The notes below the pieces were generated by a model that was given only the letters and a program-made list of their open reading frames with translations, made no database searches and was not told where the DNA came from. Of a stretch of 64,000 bases of DNA, positions 24,801 through 36,217 are shown in pieces (position 1 is the stretch's first letter; each line of letters starts with the position of its first letter). A program made the translations under genes and the position numbers. The DNA is taken from the NCBI GenBank assembly GCA_025093985.1, contig JACAAK010000014.1, positions 1,116,001 to 1,180,000 on the forward strand, written 5' to 3'. The stretch is from Calvatia gigantea. Its lineage: Eukaryota; Basidiomycota; Agaricomycetes; Agaricales; Lycoperdaceae.

Positions 24801-27800
24801 GTAAGACCCTTTTTTTACCCCCTTCCCTCCTTGCTGATGCCAAGATTTTGTCAGTGAATACAATGTGTCTAATATCTATCCGGCCTTGCTCCGTCAGGCC
24901 AAACAGGTCGGTTTCTCCGACCGTCAACTTGCCACTTGCATGGGTTCGACGGAGCTGGCAGTTCGTAGGCTGCGGCAAGAGGCCAGCGTTGCACCCTTCG
25001 TGAAGCAGATTGATACTGTCGCCGCTGAGTTCCCCGCCTTCACGAACTATCTCTACACTACCTACAACGCTGTAGAACACGACATCGAGTTTGGAGATCG
25101 TGGTATCATGGTCCTTGGATCCGGTGTTTATCGTATCGGTTCCTCCGTCGAGTTTGACTGGTGCGCTGTCCGCGCTATCCGTACTCTTCGAGAACAAGGA
25201 TTCCCGACCATCATGGTCAATTACAACCCCGAGACTGTCAGTACCGACTACGACGAGGCCGATCGCCTTTATTTCGAGAACATCAGTCTCGAGACTATCC
25301 TCGATATTTACGACGTCGAACACTCGCGCGGTGTAATCTTGTCCATGGGTGGGCAAACCCCTAATAATATCGCCCTGCCCCTCTATCGCCAGAACGTCAA
25401 GATCTACGGCACATCACCAGAGATGATTGACACCGCTGAGAATCGTTACAAATTTTCACGCCTCCTTGACGAGATCGCCGTCGACCAGCCTCAGTGGAAG
25501 GAGTTGACGAGCTTTGAGGAGGCTACAGCATTCTGCGGCAAGGTCGGTTACCCCGTGCTTGTGCGTCCATCGTATGTCTTGTCCGGCGCCGCTATGAACG
25601 TCGTCTCTACTGGAGATGATTTGGTCAACTATTTAACTCAAGCCGCCGAAGTCTCGCGCGAACGCCCTGTCGTTATCTCCAAGTACATCGAGCAAGCGAA
25701 AGAGATCGAGATGGATGCCGTTGCGAAGGATGGAAAGATGGTTATGCACTATATATCAGAGCACGTTGAGAACGCTGGTGTCCATTCTGGTGATGCCACC
25801 CTTATTCACCCGCCTCAGGATCTGGACCCGCAGACTGTTCGTCAAATCGAACAAGCTACCGCAAAAATTGGCAATGCGCTTAATGTCACTGGCCCCTTCA
25901 ACATCCAGTTCATTGCAAAGAACAACGAGATCAAGGTCATTGAATGCAACCTCCGTGCTGCTCGTTCATTCCCCTTCGTATCAAAGGTCACTGGTATTGA
26001 TGCCATCGAGATGGCAACAAAGGTCATGTTAGGGCTGCCAGTGGAGCCCTACCCGGATGCCGGACTTCCAGCGGATTATGTTGGTGTCAAGGTGCCACAG
26101 TTCAGTTTCAGCCGGCTATCGGGCGCCGACCCCGTGTTAGGTGTTGAAATGGCTTCAACCGGCGAGGTTGCTTGCTTTGGCCATGACAAGTATGAGGCGT
26201 ACCTCAAGGCATTGATTTCGACGGGTATTGTGCCACCGAAAAAGAACATTCTGTTTTCGGTTGGCAGTTACAGGGAGAAACTAGAGATGTTGCCTTCTGT
26301 TCAAAAGTTGAGCGCCGCTGGGTACAATATCTTTGCTACGTCAGGCACTGCGGACTTCTTAACTGAGCATGGTGTTTCCTGCAAGGTAGACGCTCGTCGT
26401 TTTCTTGTAAGAGCTTTGCTGATCCGCCCGTTATTTACAGTATCTTGATATGCTCGGGGAGAATGAGCGTTCGGAAGAGAAGTCGGAGTATTCTTTGACT
26501 CAACACCTTGCGAACAATCTCATCGACATGTACATCAACTTGCCCTCCAAAAACCACTACCGTCGCCCCGCCAGTTATACCAGCAAGGGATACCATACGC
26601 GCCGTATGGCCATCGATTATGCAGTTCCCCTCATCACGAATGTCAAGAATGCCAAGATGCTAGCTGAAGCTTTAGTACGCAAGCTTCCTTTAGACGTTTC
26701 AAGCACCGACTCCAAAAGCTCGCATCACACCCACATCTTCCCTGGGCTTGTGAACATTTCCGCCTTCGCCCCTAATTTGACATCCTCTCTGAACGGTGAT
26801 TTGTCCCGTGTTACTGAGGCCTCGGTCGCTGCAGGTTTTGCCACTATAATTATTCTTCCTGTTGGCATCAACGACATGATTTTTAATCGACAGACTTTAG
26901 AGCAAGCTCAGCTCAACCTTATTAACGTTGCTCGTTGCGACTATGCGCTAGGTGTTACAGCGACCACCGACAATATTCAAGGCCTAGATGAGGAGGTCCA
27001 TTCGCGGACCAAGGCATTGTTCGTTCCTGGACGCACCCCTTTGTCAGCTGTAGCGGCTCACTTTGCATCATGGCCAATGGAGAAGATCATCACCACTAAC
27101 GCCAAGGGATCCGACCTGGCGTCGATCCTTTTGCTGGCAAGTCTGCACAATCGCAGCGTTCATGTTATGGACGTTCAGAACAAGGACGACCTCTTACTCG
27201 TCACTCTAAGCAAGGCGAAGCAGCTCAAGGTTACCTGCGATGTCTCTGTCTATTCGCTAGTTCTACTCAAGGGATGACTTCCTCGGGACGACCGCCCTCC
27301 CGACGCCAACAGATCAAAAGGCGTTGTGGCAATGCCTTGACAAGATTGATGCGTTTTCCGTTGGTACCGTCCCATATGAGATTACGGTCGCAACTGGCAA
27401 GGCTTTCGTGCCGACATCTGGCTTCGAGGAAGTTCTTCCCCTTCTACTCACCGCTGTAACTGAAGGGCGCCTCACGCTTCAAGATATCCGCAGTCGCCTC
27501 TATGACAATCCCATTCACATATTTGGCATCCCTGAGCAGTCACACACCCAGATCGAGGTTGTCTTTGGCCGTAGGGCGCCATTCAAGAGCCACCATGGCC
27601 TTTGGTCCCCGCTTGCTTCGAAACCGATTGCTGGAAGTATCCACCGCGTCACTATTCACAACCAAACCGTATTTCTGGATGGCGCACTCTTCGCTGCACC
27701 GACTGGCCGTGACATATCTCCAGCGCTTGTGTCGCATGTGCCTCCGAAAGAGAACATCGTTGAATCTATTCCCGGAGTTCCTGTTGCCCCCACACCAACA

Positions 27801-28939
27801 CCCCACCCTTTTTCAGATCAACTTCGAGCACACCAAGCTCTAACGAATCTTGTTCCTCATCCTTCGTTCCACCGTCGGCACCTTCTTTCCGTCAAGCAAT
27901 TCACCCACCGCGACTTGCACGACCTCTTTTCGCTTGCCCACGAAATGCGCTTGCAGGTCGAACGTAATGGCGTCTTGGACATCCTCAAGGGCAGAGTGCT
28001 TTGCACTGCCTTCTACGAACCCTCGACTCGCACCAGTGCTTCCTTTGAAGCTGCTATGAAACGCTGTGGTGGAGAGGTTGTGTCAATCACTGCTGAAAGG
28101 TCGTCAGTGACCAAAGGAGAAACACTGCCAGATACAATCAGAACGTTGGCGTGCTATGGAGATGCAATTGTCCTTCGTCATCCTGATATTGGAAGTGCCC
28201 AGCTGGCGGCGAAGTTCTCTCCTGTTCCAATTATTAACGCTGGGGATGGTATCGGTGAACATCCTACCCAGGTATGTGACCTTTGGTAAAAACTTTCCCC
28301 GGTAGCACTGAACTTGTCTGGAAGGCCCTACTTGATGTTTATACAATCCGCTCTGAGCTGGGCACAGTGAACGGGCGAAGCATCACTTTTCTCGGAGACC
28401 TGAAGAATGGCCGTACCGTTCACAGCCTCGTCTCACTCCTCTGCTTGTACTCGGTCCGCCTCAACTTCGTCGCTCCCCCTTCTCTCTCAATGCCTCAAAA
28501 TGTTATATCTGCGGCTCGCAAGGCTGGCATACCTGTCACCATCTGCGAGTCCCTCGAAGATGTACTTGCAGATACAGACGTTTTATATGTAACACGGGTA
28601 CAAAAGGAGAGGTTTGAGAATGAGCAGGAGTGGTTGCAGGTCAGGGACGCATATAAGGTGGATCATGCAGTTCTTTCAAGGGCAAAGGATGATATGATTG
28701 TCATGCATCCTTTGCCCCGTGTCAATGGTGCGTTGCTTGGTTATCAAGTCCGACGTTCTGAAGCTCACGCTTACCTTGTTTTAGAAATTGATCCAGAGGT
28801 TGATTTTGACTCAAGAAGAGCGGTCTATTTCCGACAGATGCGTTATGGCCTCTTTGTGAGTAACCGCCTCTGCTTGCATGGTCCGTCTGACTATTATCTG
28901 CAGGTTCGTATGGCTCTCCTCGCTAGTGTCATGGCATAA
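21897..28939 (+). CDS. URA2: URA2-type multifunctional pyrimidine protein (GATase-CPSase-DHOase-like-ATCase), frame broken three times
   Basis: Makes carbamoyl phosphate from glutamine and bicarbonate, then carbamoyl aspartate: the first two steps of UMP synthesis. Exons: 21897-22135, 22185-24569, 24622-24800, 24855-26385, 26441-28272, 28325-28727, 28785-28855 and 28904-28939. Domains in order: glutaminase (nucleophile in [11 protein letters not shown] in VQFHPES), two CPSase halves ([37 protein letters not shown]), regulatory region, an inactive DHOase-like linker, and ATCase ([38 protein letters not shown]). Frame slips, each one extra base: ~22095 (makes TGA after SFGA), ~23093 (before [11 protein letters not shown]) and ~27260 (before YSRDDFLG). 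Removing them yields the expected uninterrupted ~2,200-residue enzyme. As the product is required for prototrophy, errors are more likely than decay. A partial copy lies at 34.7 kb. Confidence 0.95.
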
Positions 28940-29484
28940 GTCAAAACAAAAAGCATTTTGGACATTTTGCATGTACTCCACGTCCTCAGTCAAAATTGCC
29001 ACTGTTTGTTGTCTTGTATTGGACATCCAGTATCTTTCGTATGATGCAGATTGTCGATTTGAAACAGCCGGCATAACATACTCAGATATATTCGTCGACT
29101 CACCGATTTTCCGTGATTTGGCATACACTTAACTTACTTACTGGGGAAAAATCTTGGACACATCGAATTGGGGGAGTCCCTTCCGTTTGATACCTTATAC
29201 ACCACTGAGCGCATGATATAAAGGCATAAAATCAATTCTAAATCGGAGGCCTTCGCGCTTAAGTATTTTAAATACGCCCGTCAATAGAAGCGTGTCCAAG
29301 TTCACGACATTTCTACGCCGGTTCCACCAGCTTCCTCTCCCTGATTAAATCGGCACATAACGGCGTGAGTTGAGCGGGGGTAAAAGTACCACAAACCCAA
29401 AAAAGAGAAACGTTGAAGGGAAAATGGGTATCCGATTGTCCCGAACGAAATAACCGAAAGGCACTAAATTAATGACCCTTGAAC
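28940..29484. other. Intergenic, convergent 3' ends
   Basis: 3' flanks of URA2 (plus) and the SLATT gene (minus). No gene seen. Confidence 0.5.
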
Positions 29485-31242
29485 TCACCCGTTACCATTA
29501 CCCAGCAGCTCTTCCAACCTGTTTCGTAACTCCTCTAGACGGCTCTGATGTTCCGGATTGGTGCTGGCCAAGAGATGACCGTAGTCCATTAGGAACTTTT
29601 CGCACTCGCGGATGTATTGCTCCAGATCCTTTACCCGAGTTATTGAAAGCTCAGGTTCGTGGGTACCACGGGCACGGGCAAGAAAGGACGCAATTATAGT
29701 TGCAAACCCGCCTGTAGCAAAAGGCGTTAAAAACGAGAAATAAGACATAGCGTTGTGGAAGCTTACCAAGAATTGCAGTCATAATAGATGTCTTACACCG
29801 ATGTCCATTAATACTGAAAGATACTGACTGAAAAGGACCTACTTGTTTTCCCTCGGTAACAACGGCAAGCCCGGTAGTCAAAGAACCAATAACAATCTGG
29901 AGGCCAATGGCAATGTTCAAGGTGTACCCGGTCATTTTCGCCTTGAACGCGTACTTGTCACGTTCAGACCTTGCCTTTTCGAGAGTGGGACCCAATCGTT
30001 CTCCGACAGATTTTTCGCGCGTATGCTGGGGTTTATTGGTCCGTAAGAGACGTGGTGATCATAGTGAAGGAAAAACTGAACCTTATCGTCCAGAGGAATA
30101 ATCCAGTCCACATCCGATCTAGGGTTAATAGAATTGAGAGTCCGTGAGCGGTTAATGCTAGGGTGACTTGGGACAACTGAGGGACCCGCCGCCGCAGTAC
30201 TCAGGCGCTGTTCATCACGGGTGCTTTCCATGATCCCGGGTCCGTGACTGCCGGGGGTCGGTGCGCTTGCTATTGTACCAAGGCTGCTGACAAAAACATT
30301 ACTTCGACTGCCAGCACCGCTACTCCGGTCGATGTTCAGGCCAGCGTTAATAGAAGACTGTGACCATCTAGTGTGTTGCTGGGGAGAGGGGTGTTGACCT
30401 TCCATGGAACTGTGGGTAATAGAGTGGTCTACCTGGCTACTGAGGTGCGGGCTTGGTGGCCCAGCACTGGATGTTCCAGGAAGCGGTGGTAGCGGATTTT
30501 GATACCCACGGAGTATGCCGCCACTATTTGTGCTTCGGGGCTGCCCTTTCTTCGTGTCCGCCTCCGTATCCGAGGTCGACGCTGCGCTCACTTCTTGCCG
30601 CAGTGGGGGTGAATTAGACCGTGTTCGTGGATGTCCACGTTGGACAGAAGAGTGAACTGACGCTGCGTCCTGAAGAATGCGAACATGAGGTTGCGCATGA
30701 TGATTCCCGGCGCATTCGACATCCTCCAGTACGGTGCGCCGGCCGGGGGCTGGAGTAATCGAATGGACAGAGGGTGACGGAGGTGACGTATTGAGAACCT
30801 GAGGTTGAGTTTCTTGGGTTGTTGCGGAAACCTGAGGCCTTGTAATTGTTTCCTGCGAGCCACGGTCTATGTGCTCACCCCGACTTGTGATTTGTGACTG
30901 GACATAGTCACTCCCCTGTGTCATCAACCGCGAGGAAAGAGAGGAACGACGATCTTGCGAAGGGGTGGGCAAGAGTGCGGGTACTGGAGAACTGGCACGA
31001 TCTGCATGAGGTCTAGGGACGGTCTGGGAGGGGTCTGGAGAGGGCAAAAGGAGTGGTGCATTGGTGGTGCGTGTTGGCTCCTGCGCAGCAGGGTGTGTGC
31101 GCTGCCCAGTCAATGGCAATTCTGCTTCACCCAAGGAGCTAGCTTCGTGGTCATTACTCTGTCCGCCTTCGTTACCTTCAGCGAGAGAGGAGCTTCTGAT
31201 CCTCCTGGGGGTAGGTCCCTGGGCACCAGTACTGACCGACAT
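29485..31242 (-). CDS. Fungal SLATT-domain (two-TM) protein with long disordered N-terminus
   Basis: Exons: 31242-30082, 30025-29843, 29791-29767 (25 bases) and 29711-29485, about 530 residues, no frame fault. The first ~390 residues are a low-complexity Ser/Pro/Gln/Thr/Arg region. The C-terminal ~140 residues read SVGERLGPTLEKARSERDKY, MTGYTLNIAIGLQIVIGSLT, then TSIMTAILGGFATIIASFLA and EPELSITRVKDLEQYIRECE. Two membrane helices joined by a short loop and followed by a helical tail match the fungal SLATT family (SMODS and SLOG-associating 2TM effector fold). In bacteria that fold is tied to pore-forming effectors of conflict systems; the fungal role is unknown. The phases of the 25-base exon fit exactly. 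High confidence for the domain, none for function. Confidence 0.8.
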
Positions 31243-32889
31243 TGTTCGCCTAGGTAGGTGCTCCAGTTTTGAAATCTATGGCGAAGACGACGAGTTTTTT
31301 AGCGCCCGTTTAGGATCCAGGAGGGGAAACACCGGTTGCAGAGATGAAGTCGGGGACTAAAGCCTAAGCTTTAAATCGTTCCAGTGAGGTACCCTTATAT
31401 CCCATAGTGTGTTTGTAGTCCTAAACCCGTGGTGGGTTGGTGAATAGCGGGACGTTAGCCTCATGCCGTCCATTCGGAACATCAATTACGGTCATGGGAA
31501 ACAGGCGGGAGGTGTATGTACGGTGGTCCGAAATAACGAGACTTGTGAATACCAATTATTCGGTCGGACCGAAGGCGGAGCTTTCCACGTGCAGTTATGG
31601 GTTTCTGTTGTTGGTGGAAGCAACCGAGCAGTGGCAGACGAACCAGCAGTTCGAATACCAGAATATTGATGAACGAGGAGGAGCGACAGCTACTTTCGCA
31701 AGAAACCGAACCGTACATAATCGGTGTCCAACAAGCTTTGTACCTTAGAAGCTGAGGAGAGGGTCTGCCTTCGATTTTCTCGTCCCAAACATCGGACAGA
31801 CTTTGCGGGAAACCTAGTTACCTGCCATCTCTTCGGAGTAAACGGTGTCCAGAGGAGGGGGTTTCATATTCTCCCCCGAAAAACCCGGGCCAAGATTATT
31901 GGGGTATCCTACTTCGCCTTAGTTCTTGAAAAAACCGGACCACCTCGGGTTAGTCTCACTGTCACACCCAGAGTCTGGATATTAAGACATCAATCTATTA
32001 AGAATGGATGCTCGTCTCTTGAAAACCATACAATCAGTTGACAGTCAAGCATCAATCTCCGTATCCACCCGAATGAAGCAGATTGACCTTCAGCAGAGCC
32101 TAAAAAGTGCCGAGTTTGAACTAAAACGAGGGCTTGGAGGAGTGTGTGAGAAGAAAAGAGGAAAAGAGTGAAAGGGGGAGACGGAGCATCCGTACTTTCA
32201 CAGCCCACTTACCGTACCGGAGCTATCTGTGGAAATGTGAGTATTTCGGGTCCTCGCAAAGGGGGGTTGTTGGTGGCCGGGGGAATTGGAACGGTGGGCC
32301 CTCACAAACAAAACACACCTCTTTTAGTAAAAGGTTGGGTATTTCGTCCCCAATACCCAAATGAACCTGGCGAGCTCTATTCTTTCCCCCCAGACCCAAG
32401 GTACATACTTGCCAGGATCGAAGCGGATCTAGGGAGGAAAGATACAATAGAGCTTGACGAGTGCAACATAAGGGACACTCACAAGATGAGGAGATGTTGG
32501 CAGGATGGTTTTAATCGAATAAAAAGCGTAAGTGCAGGGACACTGGACAAAAATTAGCAAGCGCTGTGGTCAGGCGATGCCGAACATGGGATACGATTCC
32601 GAGGACAATAAACCTGGTGTAATTGAGCAAGGGATTGCTCTGGAGACTGTGGGTCGGTGCGCACGCTCTGCGGGTCTGTACCTAGGACAGGCCTCTGTCA
32701 AAGGAGAATCCGAGCTGAGGAGGGACAATATGACTTGAAATTTTGGGCTTTAAGGGCCTGGCTGGGGAACGCCCTTTATTTGACTCCATGGCGTACTGGA
32801 CGTCCCTGCCGTCATTCGGAGTCGGAAAAGTGCAATCTTCTTCGTTTGACGGCTACATAAGTATGTAGTTCAAACCTGTATTGCCTGGG
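31243..32889. other. Gene-poor gap
   Basis: About 1.6 kb upstream of the SLATT gene. Plus-strand frames of up to ~129 codons (for example 32168-32557) show no recognised domain or splice support. I see no gene that I can defend. Confidence 0.45.
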
Positions 32890-32947
32890 CGCTTTTGACT
32901 ATTATCCACAGGTTCGCATGGCTCTTCTCGCTAGCGTCATGGAGTAA
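32890..32947 (+). pseudogene. Remnant of URA2 last intron end and last exon
   Basis: TGACTATTATC and a CAG acceptor are followed by a 36-base exon reading [11 protein letters not shown] and a stop. URA2 ends with the same 36-base exon ([11 protein letters not shown], 28904-28939) after the same TGACTATTATC-CAG context. Weak similarity continues into the 3' flank. Nothing of the rest of ATCase is found just upstream, so this is a scrap of an old duplication. Confidence 0.8.
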
Positions 32948-34709
32948 ATTAAAATACTGTACTTTGCACATCTATCACTTTCTTTCCTCAGCTAACATTC
33001 TTCACGAGCTTGTTGGTCTCGTGCCACAAGCTTGGCGATACTGGAATCTCCTTTCTCGCACGTTCCCTTCCCCCATGATTGCTCTTCCATTGTCCGAAAT
33101 TTTGTGTGCTAGCACGAGGAATATTTTACAAACTCCCAATAGCCACTTCCTAATTCCGGGCCTCACGTGTCTCAAAAGCGAAGTACCTTCGTCCAACTTT
33201 GACCTCTACTAATTTAAGTTTGCAATGTTGGAACAGTGCATCTGACGCTTACTTTATCCACCACTTGACCGATGTTCAGACCCACTTCAGTGACTTCACA
33301 CACAATCCGCGGATTTATCCCCGGCAGTAGGATAACCAGAAGCTTCGAAATCCCCAGTAAGAAGACTTCACACTCACGTTGCGAGGCTCCCTTAGATTCC
33401 TTACGCTCGTTGTAAAAGGCAGCCACCCGCCTCGGTTATGTCCGTCCAAGGAGCGTATTAGTGGATTTTACAATGCTTTTCCGGACACTGCCTTACTCAA
33501 CTTCGACCCAATTCCCCGATTGGAATTTGGGAGAACCGCGCAGCTCACACAGTGGGTACTCACCTGGGGAAAGGTTCTTGCATGTGGAGCTTTGCTTGTG
33601 TCTTGTAGAGTCTAAGACAGTGATTCTCGACTGAAAGAACTTGATATTGGTGTCAGCCGCCGCTGCCCAAAAGGAGAAAGGCTTATCCCTCTGTTCCTAT
33701 TGCCTCTGATAACACAACAATCAGGTATGAGTGCAGCATACTTATATCACAACCTTGAATGTTGGATTGCGAATATGTCTGATTAGTGAACCTGGGCTCC
33801 GACAGGGTCCAGACAATCACGGGAATTTGGTCCTCTCCTACCGCCTGTTTTGTTATAAATATCAATTTGCAACAGGCATGCGTGCTATGCCCCGTCAATA
33901 GGATCACTGGGAATGGTCGTCGGTGATATCAGCGGAAGACTTGAACAAAGGGCCCTTACCGTGGGCAAATCGCACACATTAATTCGTTGATGGGCACAAT
34001 GTCGTGAGTTGAAAAAAGATGTACAGCAACACAATATAATGGGAGGAAACTCCTGTGATGACACAAAGGCCGAAGAATCCAGAATCTGCTGTGATTCCAC
34101 GGCAGGATGATACATGGGTTTAGAGGGGTCAAAGTCCTCAAAATATCGGGAAGTCTCTGAGGCCTTAAGGTGTGCAACGACAGCTTGGATATTTTCTCGG
34201 TAGATCAACATAAAGGTGGTTGTCCGCCTTTCCGACATGCAAGAGGTTCAGTGAAAGGAAGGCTCGGCTACCAACTAGCGTGGGAGTCCTCGGCGACCTC
34301 GAAATAGCTTAATTTCTTGGTCAATACTGTACATACGTTATCTTCGTTCTCGCTGTCACTCATTGGCATGCTCCTGCGGGGCTCTTCAAGTCACAGCCCA
34401 CAGACCATTCTACCTGCTTGTTGAAATGCACATTTACCTACATGTCGTAACCCCACAGTGTCTTAAGAAATACGTGTTTTTTACCCGGCAGCTCCAGGTT
34501 GATCCAAGATCGCTGTCATGACCGCTTTCGTTACTGGTGAAGCAAGACACTTGGGCACCCTGGTATGTACGACATGCCTCTGATTGGTCTTTCGCAACCT
34601 ACTCACGGTTTTTCGATGTTTCCCGTGGATAGTTGGCCAGACCGCAAGTTAAGGGCCCTCATGGTGCCATGCAACTATTTGGAAAAAGGAATTTGTTTTC
34701 CGCCTGTGA
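32948..34709. other. Region without a defensible gene; decayed coding-like pieces
   Basis: A minus-strand frame at 33885-34238 (117 codons, MSERRTTTFMLIYRENIQA...) and another at 33214-33426 look coding-like, and a possible start MSDSENED lies near 34362. I could not join them into a consistent spliced gene or recognise a family. It may be a degenerate gene between the URA2 scrap and the ATCase copy. Confidence 0.3.
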
Positions 34710-35923
34710 CTACACTGGCGAAGAATACCATTCTGGTCGCAGCAGTGGCCGCCGACTACGCAAGATCCCTCAACTACTGACGTGGATCGCACCAAAATAA
34801 TCGCACCTCAAATCAAACGCATAACCAGGCCTCTCATCCCCATTCCTTCGTTCCATCAGCAGCACATTCTCTCTGCTAAGCAGTTCACCCAGCACGACTT
34901 AAGCGATCTCTTCTCGCTGGCTCGTGAAATGCAATTGCAGATCGAGCGTTATGGTGCACTGGACATCCTCAAAGGTAAAGTGCTCTGCACTGCCTTCTAC
35001 GAACCGTCAACTCGCACTAGCGCTTCCTTTGAAGCTGCTATGAAACGCTGCGGCGGAGAGATCGTATCAAATTCTGCCGACAGGTCATCTTCGAAGAAGG
35101 GGGAAACACTGTCGGACACAATCAGAACCTTGGCACATTATGGGGATGCGATTGTTCTTCGTCATCCTGATGTTGGGAGTGCCCAATTGGCGGCGGAATA
35201 CTCTCCTGTTCCCATCTTCAACGCTGGTGATGGCGTTGGTGAACATCCTACTCAAGTACGTGACTTCTTAAGAATGTCTTCCGCACAAGGGTGGCTGAGC
35301 TTTAATTAGGCTCTGCTTGACATTTATACAATCTGCTCCGAGCTGGGCACAATGAATGGGCGTACTATTACTCTTCTTGGAGACCTGAAGAATGGCCGCA
35401 CCGTTCACAGCCTGGTCCCTCTGCTCTCCTTGTACTCTGTTCGCCTCAATTTCGTTGCCCCTCCTTCTCTGGCTATGCCACCAACTATTTTCTCTGCTGC
35501 TCGTGACGCTGGTATTCCTGTCACCATTACCGAATCCCTTGATGATGTCCTTGCCGACACAGATGTATTATATGTGACACGGGTGCAGAAGGAGAGGTTC
35601 GACTTGAATGAGCAAGAGTGGCTGCAAGCCAGGGACAGATATACGGTGGATCATGCGGCAGTCTCAAGGGCAAAGAAGAATGTAGTTGTCCTGCATTCTC
35701 TGCCTCGTGTTAACGGTACGCCTTTTGCTAGCAAGTCAGGTGTATTGGTGCTCATGGTTCCTTGTAGAAATCGATCCTGAGCTTCATTCAAACTTGGGAC
35801 GTGCTACTTACTCCCATCTAACACATTACAGTCTTTTTGTGAGTGGTAATCTTTGGTTGCCTAAGATGTTTAACCCGTGGTCCTCAGGTCCGCATGGCCC
35901 TCCTTGCTAGTGTCATGTCATAA
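34710..35923 (+). CDS. Stand-alone ATCase-domain paralogue of URA2
   Basis: The frame is open from 34710; the true start is unclear and a 5' exon may be missing. Exons ...-35255, 35310-35715, 35768-35838 and 35888-35923 match the last four URA2 exons in border and phase (406 against 403, then 71 and 36 bases exactly). This is therefore a DNA-level copy with introns, not a retrocopy. Retained: [48 protein letters not shown] and [10 protein letters not shown]. Changed: HPLPRV became HSLPRV, and the helix [10 protein letters not shown] became [10 protein letters not shown]. No stop or frame slip occurs over ~390 codons, so it is under selection or young. It may be a working ATCase lacking CPSase, a dominant subunit, or a drifting copy. 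Confidence 0.75.
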
Positions 35924-36217
35924 TGCTGGACATTTTATTGGTCTTCCAATCCGCTGGCTAGTGCTGTCTCTTTATCATGGGTCTATCGTCTAGCCGTGTC
36001 AAAAAATATGTTACTACTGTAGTTTTAACTCTATGAACCGTGAAGGGGGGCTAGCTTATGTTCCCTTGGTGCCTTTTTTTGGAGATACCAAATTGAACAG
36101 TGCCATGGCGGCTCATCTCCTGCATGTTAAAGTCCATTACCGCCGCCACAGGGACAGTGTCAGGAGAAGGGATGAATGGCTGTATTTATCTTCTTATCAC
36201 GTGCCCTTATTTGATTT

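Noticed and set aside
29932..31360. Plus-strand frames opposite the SLATT gene
   Set aside because: The minus-strand model has family motifs and consistent splice phases; the opposite frames do not.
32168..32557. 129-codon plus-strand frame
   Set aside because: No recognised domain, no splice context, and composition unlike the neighbouring genes.
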